64,000 nt of DNA, taken from positions 589,381 to 653,380 of the forward strand of contig VXBA01003489.1 in assembly GCA_013399895.1 (NCBI GenBank), given 5' to 3'. Position numbers and translations under genes: made by a program. Positions 25,030 to 34,232 of the stretch are shown here, in pieces. Each line of letters opens with the position of its first letter. Within the stretch, counting starts at the first letter, position 1. The notes under the pieces are model-generated. The model worked only from the letters and a program-made list of their open reading frames with translations. It ran no database searches and was not told the DNA's origin. This DNA comes from Serilophus lunatus (taxonomy: Eukaryota; Chordata; Aves; Passeriformes; Eurylaimidae).

Positions 25030-25510
25030 CACGACAAACTGAGCCCAGGCTGCACGTGAAGGAGCGGGCGCCCGACTCCTGGAACTCCCCTTTTATGGGT
25101 TTGGAAGAGATTTGGGAAATGGATAACATATGCTACAAAGTGAGAGCCAGACACCAACACATGCTAAGAAGTCCAGGGGGAAACACTCAGCTAATTACAA
25201 GCTTTTTGTGGATTAATCAGCCTGCAGAAATACTGGAGTGGTGTTAAACACCCAAACACCCACCCAGCTCGTCCTACCCCCAAACCTCCCGCAGCAAAGC
25301 TGCTGGTGGCCTTTTCAACCAACTGTCATGGGACACCAGCTCCATTGGTGGGGTTCCATGGCACCAAGCTCCCCGGGGGACAGCGGGAGCTGCACCACAG
25401 TGTTGATTTTGGCACCCCCTCCAATGCCAGGAGCTAATGGAAGAGGCGCCAGATGGAGCTGCTGCGTTGGCACCGTGGCAAATATTGATCCCCGCTGTGA
25501 CAAAATGTGA
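25030..25510. other. GC-richer block of unknown role
   Basis: This block is clearly richer in GC and CpG than its flanks and includes a perfect CGGGCGCCCG palindrome at 25065-25074. Overlapping frames of 90 (plus) and 69 (minus) codons exist, probably because stops are rarer here. No repeat family, promoter core or coding motif is recognised. Confidence 0.4.
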
Positions 25511-26948
25511 CTAAAAGTTTGCAAATGACAGCATGGTCTGGCACGAGCCTTTTTTGTGTTATTGGGACAGGGAAGCGTTGCAATTGCAACTGGATAATTT
25601 GATTTTTTTATTGTGTTTGTGGTAAATGCACCAAATAGATCGTCACGAGGGAAGCAAAGTGCTCAGGACTGAGTCTGGCTTAAAAAACGCCTTTAGAGGA
25701 ACAAATGAAACAAGTTCATTTCAAAGTCTGAAATGATTTCTTTTGGACTCCTTCCAAAATGAAGTATGATGTTTGGAAGAAGTTTCATTCCTCTTTTCAA
25801 GGTGCTATACTTGAAAACGTTCATTAATATAAAATTTCCTGAAATGTTTGTGGTTCGGGGTTTTTTAATAAAATACTGTGATTAAATATATTTTTTAAGG
25901 GAAAAAAGTTCCATTAAAGTTCATTCTGACACCCCCACTCCCCACACAATTTCCTTGTAAGAGCTTGCTTTGAATTTCACTAAAATGACTTTTTTTCTTG
26001 CCAATTCTTAGTTCATGCATGAATCTCCAAATTCAATACCTTCAATTTTACTAGAGAAAATGGTCCCAGTGTCAAGATTTTAGGCAGAAAATCAAACTAA
26101 AATACAGACTTTCTTTTCCCCACCCTCTAGTTTTCCTCTCCTTTAACTCCTCAATAGTTGTCTGTTTGCAAATCAGCTATAAAACTATAAAAACCAAGAT
26201 TTGTTAAGTGAAAATGAATTGGGTCGAAAGGCATGAAAGTTGTTCTTTAACCAGAGCTTTCTGAGATCTGGGAAAAGTTATGTAGAAAATCTGACAAACA
26301 AACAAAAAAAGCTTTCTCTGTAGGCAGATGAGGTGAGCCAAAGGTAACAAAGTCAAAATATAAATGTGAAGAAAGAGAGAGGAAAAGCAAAGAGAAATCT
26401 GCCATTTTATTTTTAAACACTATATTGAAATAGAAGAGCAGAGTGGGAGAAGGTATTAACCCAGAAAGGAGAACAGATTGGAAGGAAACAAGGCAAGGGT
26501 AAATGCCATCTGTATTTGTGGTATTACCTACCCAAATAATCAAACTGGATGGAAGTTTTCAAGAAGAAAAAGATGTATAAAAGTTCTTGAAATCATTTCT
26601 GGGTCTAGAGCAGGTTGTTGGAAGAAGAAAACTGCCTCTCCAAAAAAAAACAAACCCAAAACCAAACCCAAAACTTGTACTTTGGAAATTTCTTATTATT
26701 TGATGTTTCTCAAGTAACCAACAATTTCCAGTTAATTCCCAGTCACAATACCCAATTTCTCACTCTTTTACCTTTGTTTTTACACCTGGAGGAGGATTTC
26801 ACAGACTGAGGGGTGAGATCAGAAGAAGACCATTAGACTTGAGTCTTGTCACATTAAAACACACCCAACCACCCTCACCTGGATGCAATTCCCTACATTC
26901 AGGCACTAAGGCTAAGAAAGGATTGGGGAGGAAATCCTCAGAGGGAGA

Positions 26949-27095
26949 AAATCCTTCCCTGGCACAGGGTGCCCAGAGAAGCTGTGGCTGCCCCATCCCT
27001 GGAAGTGTCCAAGGCCAGGTTGGAGCCCCCTGGGACAGTGGGGGGATGTGGATTGGGATGATCTTCCCAACCCAACCCATCTCGTGATTCAGTGG
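26949..27095 (+). mobile_element. CR1 LINE 3' end with small deletions
   Basis: Sense CR1 with GGCACAGGGTGCCCAGAGAA, GCTGTGGCTGCCCCATCCCT, GAAGTGTCCAAGGCCAGGTT and a worn octamer (CTCGTGATTCAGTGG). Compared with sister copies, the GTGAGGGTGGGCAGG block before GGCACAGGG and the GTCCCTGCCCATGGCAGG block are missing, so at least two small deletions have occurred. Confidence 0.92.
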
Positions 27096-28601
27096 CTGTG
27101 AACCTAGTAGTGCCAGAAAATGAGCTATAGAAATTAAATTCTATGCAGCCAATTTAGGGAGTCAGGAAGATATTTATACATAAAAAAAAAAAAAAGTGTT
27201 TTACATTCTTTTGTAAGCTCCAGAAAGTTCTCTTTGGCTGTGCAAAGCTGAGCTGCACCTGGACATCACATTTTCTGAGGGGGTCAGGGCTTGCTAGGAT
27301 GTCCCAACTTACATCACAACCACATCACATTGACACAAGAACATTCTGGAATTAAGGGCTTTATCAGCATTATCTGACTGGGCTGCAGGGGCAGAAGGGG
27401 GGTGTGTGCTTAGGGATCCCTGCCCTTCATGGAATTGTTCACTCATCCCAGTGACTCCACTGTGCTACTCATTCCCACCTTAGTATTCATTATTTCTCTC
27501 TTCCTCCTCCTCCCCCCATTTGCCTGCTGTGGTCCTGAATCACATTTCAAGACTATTTATGCAGAAAGAACATTTGGAAAAAGAAATAATTGTTATATAA
27601 AACTAATTTCAACAACCAGCAGTTCAAATGTACAGAATCTGTAGCCTCTGTTGGGTTGTTCTTTACCAGAAATATTTTGCCCAGAACAGAGATAAGAGGA
27701 AAAATATGAAAAGAAAATAAGTAATTTAGATATGGAAAAAAATAACCCAAAATTTATGCCACTCATTTACAGTGAAGCCTGTGTTTCAATACTGATGCAA
27801 CCACAGCAATTTTTAACCCAGAAGTTGTAAAATATTTGAAACTGCTCATTCTCTTCACCAAGTTTTCCACAAGCTGATCTAAAAAGCTCTTAAACAAACA
27901 CACAGAAATAACAACTTATACTGATTTCAATCCTTTTTGTCAAAATTTAAATTACTGTACTGAACCTGGAACACCTTTAGGCTTTAGCATAAAATTGGGA
28001 CAAGTCAACAACAAGCAACGATGCCAACTCTCAAACCAGCCATTAACATTACTCTGCATGAGAAGTGTATGAAGAAAAGAAGTCTAGAGAGCCAATAAAA
28101 GCTTAAAAAATCCAAAGCAAAGCCCTGCCCTGACACACATACTCTCTTATGTTAAAAGGTGGAGGTTGGCCATGCACACAACAACCTGCACAGCCTGACA
28201 GGAGCCAACAGCCAGAGATGCACCAAAGCTGAGCTGAAATCCCTCCAGGAAAGGCAGGTTCCAGCAGAGTAATAGGGATTAATGAGGGAGAGAAGACAAG
28301 AGGTTTTTACACAGTCAACAAGATCTGCTGCTTACCAACAAACTGGCATCAGCCTCTCCAAAATCTACCCAGGGTGACCACCAAGCTTGGCTCAAAGACA
28401 CTGCTCTCCAGGGAAAACAATTTAAAATGTGTTAAAAGGCTGCATTTGGGGTTTTACCCCTCCCAAACCCCCTCCTTTGGGACCTACCTGCCCATGGGAT
28501 GGGATTCCCTGTGGCAGTGCTGGGATCCTGCTCAGAGCTGGTGGTAGGAGGGATCAGCAGCAGAGCCTTCACCTGCCAAAGAGAAGGTGTATGGGGATCG
28601 T
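27096..28601. other. AT-rich unique sequence, no gene seen
   Basis: It contains an A14 run (27182-27195). From about 28,440 the composition becomes GC-richer and holds a small candidate exon on the minus strand. No repeat family is recognised. Confidence 0.55.
28488..28572 (-). other. Candidate small exon with one open frame
   Basis: On the minus strand a good acceptor (CCTTCTCTTTGGCAG) leads into an 85-nt block that ends in a donor CAG|GTAGGT. One frame is open through the whole block (28 codons, rich in S, T, P and A). No known protein is recognised. The block is GC-rich, which lowers stop frequency, and it lies next to a CR1 copy, so chance remains the more likely explanation. Confidence 0.18.
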
Positions 28602-28780
28602 ATCATAGAATTATCATGGAATTATGGCATGGTTTGGGTTGGAAGGGAACCAAAAACTCATCTTATTTCACCCCCTGCCCTGGGCAGGGACACCTCCCAC
28701 TGTCCCAGGGGGCTCCAGCCTGCCCTTGGACACTCCCAGGGATGGGGCAGCCACAGCTTCTCTGGGCACCCTGTGCCAGC
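28602..28780 (-). mobile_element. CR1 LINE 3' end with octamer tail
   Basis: Antisense CR1 starting with ATCATAGAATTATCATGGAA (the octamer tail), then GGTTTGGGTTGGAAGG, CCCTGCCCTGGGCAGGGACA, CTTGGACACTCCCAGGGATG and CCACAGCTTCTCTGGGCACC. It is truncated at the block corresponding to CTGGCACAGGGTGCC. It is close to the other GAAGCTGTGGCTG-type copies and so is among the younger ones. Confidence 0.95.
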
Positions 28781-29696
28781 ACCAAGAATCACTGAAATGA
28801 CTTGGGTTAGGATTCCACCCCCAAATCCTCTCAGGAATAAATATTGCCCATGGAAATCAAGGGCCCATCACAACAGTAGGTGAAAATTCCCTGTTCCTTT
28901 GCTGGGAAAAGGATCCATCATTTTCTCTGGATCCAGAGATAAACATCTTTGCTTTATTTCCTTATATTGCTGAACAACCACATAAGAGAAATCAAACTAT
29001 TCCATGCAGCCTACAAGGTTATTTGCCTAAGGACTGAAAAACAGAGGCAGGAGAGATTTTTATTTTTTTTTAGGAGTTTGTCTGATTTTATTCTCTCTAG
29101 CAGACTTACTCTACTATTTTCAGGGCAGCTTAGTGTCAGATAAAGCACACCAAAAACATATTATTTAAAACCTGTCAAAAAGAACTGGGCTGTGTGTGTA
29201 GGGAGAATCTGGCACACTGCTGAATCCTAAAGTTTGCTACTGCTTGAAGGGAACACAATAGACTGTTCTTCAATGACACCAGACATCTTTCCTTTTGTAT
29301 GCTGGCAAAGTCTAGGCAGCAGATTAATAATTCAATGCTCATTAGAAAGTACAACATGCAGAAAGCAATCAGATATAATTAGGCAAGAATATATACATGA
29401 TTACAGAGTGAACAAGACCCGGGAATATATTCTAGGTGAAACAGCTTCATATTTGCAGTGCAAGGGTCAAGAATAAAAAAGAATCCTGTAAAATACTCAG
29501 TTTAAATGGTTTTTTTTTCTTTGTTTTTTTTTTCTCCTTACCATCATCTGTTAAAATAATTTTTCACTGGGAGCCTACTGCAACTACATCCAGCATTTCA
29601 GACTCACTCCAGGTTTCTTTTTTGGCATTAAAATCACTGACAGAGCACGTTTCTCCTCCAGATCCTTATATCACACCACTATACCTCGAGGCGAGT

Positions 29697-29860
29697 ATAT
29701 GACCACATAATTGAAGCACTAAATTGATGACAATTAGCGCATTAGCAGTGAATAGCAGCTAGTGATAGTCTTAATTGACAATGCAGTGGTTAGTAATTGA
29801 TGTTAATGACTCAGAAGAAGAGGAGAATAGTGACTAATAACTGCAATTTTTAGCTGCTTT
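29697..29860. promoter_or_regulatory. TAAT-rich block, possible conserved enhancer-like element
   Basis: Within about 130 nt there are CAATTAG, CATTAGC, TTAATTG, GTAATTG, TTAATG and CTAATAA motifs, all homeodomain-type cores, plus a consensus AP-1 site TGACTCA at 29807-29813. There is no simple repeat or transposon signature. Such composition is typical of conserved non-coding elements near developmental genes, but conservation cannot be tested here. Confidence 0.25.
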
Positions 29861-31002
29861 CCCTGCTGGTAAAACACTGGGACAGGTGGGGCTGTGGGTT
29901 GGTCAGGGAGTGTTCAGAATTACCACCTGAAATCGAGAGGCTGAGGGTTTAACCAAGTATTTTGTGCATTATTGAGAAACAAATATAGCTTTTGATGGCT
30001 TAATAAAATAAATTACCAATTGCTGTGTGCACCTACTTAGGGAAAACCGGTTGCTTTTCTCAGCACATCCACAATTTTTAATTCTCAGGCATTTTTGGCT
30101 GAGTTGTGCCAGTTCTTTGCAAGGCTGGAAGTGCAATCCCTGGGCAGAGCACACAGAGCTTCAGGGATGTTCTCCCCTCTTCCAAAATGTATTAATTCAG
30201 GAGGGAAAAAACCAGGCACTAAAAACAATGCCCATTAAAAACTTTTAAAAGCACTTTTTTATGCTTCCTGGACAGATGGCAGATTTTGAGCAACCTGCTT
30301 TATCTGGGGTCCTCCTGTCACTATAAACAACTCATGGAAACTTAAAACCTCGCTGCCATTTACTGGGCTGGATTTGCCCCTGGGGAATGGCAGGATTTGG
30401 AGCTTTATTTTCCTGTTACATAGGAATTTTCCTGCTCCTAAAGATCTATTCCTTGCATAAAACACACATTGTATTGAAGAAGAGGAGAATTAATCATACT
30501 TCACAGGAAAACATATGGACAAGCATGTGGGTTGCAACAATTATCCAAAGATGCTTCACATGATGGCAGGGAGAGAGGGCTAATTATAGCTTTGGTCTTC
30601 CCTTCAGAAGGTGATGTACAACCACATATATGGAGTAATCCCTTCCTTACAGATTGGGGCCACTCTAGAGTTTTTGACACTGAAAATGTCTCCCTCACAT
30701 CAAAGCCACAAATGCTTAAGAATGAGCTGCTTATGGAGCTTTTTATTTTTAATATTGTAGCTCCTCTGCTGTATTTTATATCAATTTTGAGAACGATTAA
30801 GAGCCTGGCTTCTGTCTGAGTGTTCCAATCTCCCAGGTGATCATTTCCAGTGGAGTTTGAATGATAAAGGACCCCCATAAATTTTAAAACGAACTCGGTT
30901 CTCTTTATATTCCTCCTCAAGTGCTCATTACTTTGCCCCAAAGTGTGGAAGGAGTGTCACCACCGCCTTGGCAAAGCTTCCCATGGCCAGTCTCTAACAC
31001 AC

Positions 31003-31074
31003 TGAGCTGGATTCTCAGCCCCAGTGAACCAAAGTTGATGTATTTAGGTTGATTTACACCAGCCTGGGGCTTGG
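31003..31074. repeat. Possible remnant of an old palindromic amniote repeat
   Basis: GAGCTGGATTCTCAGCCC at the left and TTGATTTACACCAGCCTGGG at the right resemble the two ends of an ancient interspersed repeat common in reptiles and birds, whose arms read like GATTTACACCAGCTGAGGAT. The middle is badly eroded. The 15-mer TTGATTTACACCAGC recurs at 57381. Confidence 0.35.
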
Positions 31075-32596
31075 ACTGCAGGTGATTCCTCAGGGTGGGA
31101 TCTAAGCCCGGGTGTGAACCCACAGTGGGATTCCCCAGCATTGCCAACTCAACTGGGATGAATCCAGGACTTCCAGGAGTACTTTAGTGCTTGTGTTTTC
31201 TTCCCATTATCATGAGAAGGGAATTTTGGCCCCTTTTTGCTGCAGACACAGAAAAAGAGATGGAAATTCTTCCTGCTGCAGAGTCATGGGGATAAATATT
31301 CATGTTTTGTGAAGGGGTTTCTATTCCTTTCTCCAGAGGGGATCATCCCTGGGGAAATGCTGTGTTTCTGGGGTTGAAAAAGAATCTGGTGGCAACAGGC
31401 TTTACTTCAGCTTGTCTTTCTGCTTAGATTTAGAGGAAGGCAGGTGAATAATCTATTAAGAAAGAAGAGAACAAGAGAACAAGAACAGCTTAGGGGCCAC
31501 TCCGAGTCACTGAGGCGTCTAGAAAAGCCAAACTGTGGAAATTATTCAGGTGCACTGAAAGTGAAAACTTTTTTCCTGGTCAGAGGCAGTGTTTGTAGGT
31601 TTGCAGACCCACAAATTGCTGCATTCATGAAAGAAGGTGTTCCATTCCCAAAAAGCCATAGTTTGGAAAGTATCTTAACAAGCAAAAAGTCAAGGACTGT
31701 TTGCACACAACTGGTACTTCCTCGGATACACGTATTTTAAAGGACATTTAAACAATGCTGTGCTCATATTCTCTTCTGTAGGTTTTTCTGCTTCAGTGCC
31801 TGATGATTATAAGAGCATTTGTCTTCAGTAAATGCACTCATTAATTATTTATTTCGCAAGAAGAGGCCCTCATTAGGTAGGATTCCAACACACACTGCTG
31901 CTGGTGACCTCTAGTTGTGGCACATGTTTCCCAGTGCTGCTACACGGTTTTCTTAAACCTCCAAAGCATATAAATGTGAAATCCATCTCCTCCCTGAAAA
32001 AATTACAAACCACCAGGTGAAAAAGACTGAAAACACAAGATAATTAGACTATTCCAGCTGTTTTCAGAATGTGGAAGGCTCTGTAGGAAGTGCTGGACAT
32101 CTTGTTGGTGCAGAATTCTGAGGATGCTCAGGCAGAGATGGAGCTTTTCTTCCACTCAGTCAATGAGCAGCGCAGGGAGAGTTGCAGAAGGATTTCTTCA
32201 AGAGAAATCATAGCAGAATTGATGTTTCTGAAGAGACAGGCACCTGTCACACAGAGTGGAGGAGGAGTTGGGTATCACAGCTCTAAAACTGCTGCATGGA
32301 GAAGGAACCTCTCTTCTGTCTGGCTACTGCTGCAAGCACAGAGACACCTCAAGTTTCTCAAACCTACCAAGCAACAGGAGCGACTGAAGCAGTTTAAAGA
32401 GCTGCCATGTCAGGCTTTATCCGAAATGATCAGAGAAATGCAGAATCTTCTGCTACTTGTCTGCTTTTATTTTGAAATTTTATCCTCGGCAGTGGCATTC
32501 TAGAGTTGAGATCAGTCTCTCCCATTGCTGCTTTTCCCAGCCACCAGTAATTTTCTCAACTTACCTAAGGCAGAACTGTGAGATAAAAGAGAGAAA

Positions 32597-32602
32597 TTCA
32601 CT

Positions 32603-32636
<34 letters not shown>

Positions 32637-32732
32637 TTCCAGGCATATTTTGCAAAACAAAGCCCAGAGCTTCAGTGGAGTGGTGGGATGGCTCTGGGTT
32701 CATGCACAGGCTGCCTCAGATGCTTTCACTCC
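32597..32732 (-). mobile_element. Possible poly(A)-tailed retrocopy, 5' truncated
   Basis: A run of 30 T residues (32605-32634) is followed by about 90 nt of unrecognised sequence. The whole insert is flanked by an 8-bp direct repeat, TTCACTCC, at 32597-32604 and 32725-32732. This is the layout of a minus-strand retrotransposed transcript: target-site duplication, poly(A) tail and a 5'-truncated body. On the minus strand an AATAAA sits directly against the A-run rather than the usual 10-30 nt before it. The source RNA is not recognised. An 8-bp match can also occur by chance. Confidence 0.35.
32605..32634. repeat. T30 homopolymer
   Basis: Thirty uninterrupted T residues, the longest homopolymer in the window. 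The purity suggests a recent origin or active slippage; exact length may be a sequencing artefact. Confidence 0.95.
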
Positions 32733-33938
32733 CCCTGAACTGTGCAGGTAGGAGGGGTGATCCCTGATCATCCCTTTGCTTGTTTAATACGATTCCTGGA
32801 GCACAGAGGTGCCAGAGGGTCCCTCACTTGCAAATCTCCTGCTGAGAACAGCCAGGAGTGAAGGTGCCAGATTTTCCCTTGGGATAATTTACTGATGGTC
32901 CATTATTTTCTCAAAGGCTGTTGTGGGTTCAGGACCTCTGGACCAGTCTCCTGTAAATCTGAAGACTATGTCAGAGAGCTCCACCCCAACACAGACCCTT
33001 CCTGATGTGTTTTGCAGCTGCAAATTGCTTTCCTCCATGCCCATGACAAATTTTTATTGATGTCAATGTAAGCCAAGGACCTGCAGCAAGTTTTGCTTCT
33101 GCTACTGATTAAAAGAAAAAGAATGAAGGGAGGAGAAAAGAGAGAAAACCTAAAATTTCAGTAAATTTTTAGTGTTAATTTTGCCATGATTTTATCAGCT
33201 GTGTATTAAAAATAGGCACACCATAACCAACATGTGTCTCAGGGACATCTCAGTGTCCAGCCCTGCCTGTTGCATTTGGTTGGAATTATTCATTTCCTTT
33301 GGTCACAAAAACTTAGCAACTAGCTTGTGGCAAGTGAAATAAATACCAGAAACGTGAATTTGCATAGAACTTGAATTTATGAGCTTTTATAAATCTATTT
33401 TGTGCAAAACTAATTACTATAATGATCGCTGAGTAAGAAGCAACACAAGACTTAATCCAAATGACATTTTTCTTATATTCTCTTGTTTTAATTTTCCAGC
33501 TTCACTGAATAACTAGAAATCTTTGCAGCTGTAGCAAAGTGCCTCATATATAATGTATAGATCACATCCTCTTGCCATTTTTCACAGGTGCCTGGCTATT
33601 ATATGGTTGAGAATTCATTCATAGTGCCTATTAGAGGTCTTTATATGTAACTGACTTCCTTTCTTGAATATTTATAGCTTTTATGAGGCATTTATGGGTA
33701 GACCCAACAAGAGTTTCTAAGGAAATACTGGGAAATGGTTCTGTATAACATCATTAATATACTGTTCTTTGATGGTAATGGCCACAAATGTCATCTAATT
33801 GCTCTGTTCTTACTTTCTCTAAGTGTGGTATTTATGGGGAGACTCCAGCCTGAAAAATATTCTGGGAAACCACTTGGCTTCCAAGGAATGGGGCACATTT
33901 CAGCCTAGGAGTTAACCATTCCAATCAGGATATCTGCC

Positions 33939-34232
33939 TTCCAGTACATAAAGGGGGGTTACAGGAAGGCTGGAGAGGGACTTTTCCAAGTGGAGTGATA
34001 GGACAAGGGGAATGAGTTTAAAATGGAGAAGAATTCTTGGGGTGGGATATTGGGAAGGAATCCTTCCCTGTGAGGGTGAGGAGGCACAGGATGCCCAGAG
34101 AAGCTGTGGCTGCCCCATCCCTGGGAGTGTCCAAGGCCAGGTTGGGATCCCTGGCACAGTGGGAGGTGTCCCTGCCCGTGGGATGATCCTTGAGAACCCT
34201 CCCAACCTGAACCATTCCAGGACTGTCTCTGC
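33939..34232 (+). mobile_element. CR1 LINE 3' fragment, the longest young-type copy here
   Basis: About 295 nt of sense CR1. In order it shows TTCCAGTACATAAAGGGGGG, GGCTGGAGAGGGACTTTTCC, AGTGATAGGACAAGGGGAAT, CCTTCCCTGTGAGGGTGAGG, GAAGCTGTGGCTGCCCCATC, GTGTCCAAGGCCAGGTTGGG, GGGAGGTGTCCCTGCCC and the worn octamer region CCATTCCAGGACTGTCTCTG. It is nearly continuous with the consensus. The minus-strand open frames of 139 and 172 codons crossing it are antisense artefacts of its GC-rich sequence. Confidence 0.95.

Larger units (their letters stand above)
19469..26948. other. Long unique stretch, no gene seen
   Basis: About 7.5 kb without a recognised interspersed repeat. It includes an A17 run (20974-20990), a hairpin (24890-24917) and a GC-richer block (25,030-25,510), listed separately. 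Frames up to 127 codons (21553-21936, minus) have no recognisable motif. Confidence 0.5.
28781..33938. other. Unique sequence with scattered small repeats, no gene seen
   Basis: It includes a T-rich run (29510-29535), a TAAT-rich block (29697-29860), a possible old palindromic repeat (31003-31074) and a T30-tailed insertion (32605-32724), each listed separately. A 137-codon frame at 32090-32503 has no recognisable motif. 33,330-33,830 is AT-rich and free of simple repeats. Confidence 0.5.

Noticed and set aside
32090..32503. 137-codon open frame on the plus strand
   Set aside because: No recognisable domain, no splice or promoter context, and within the range expected by chance.
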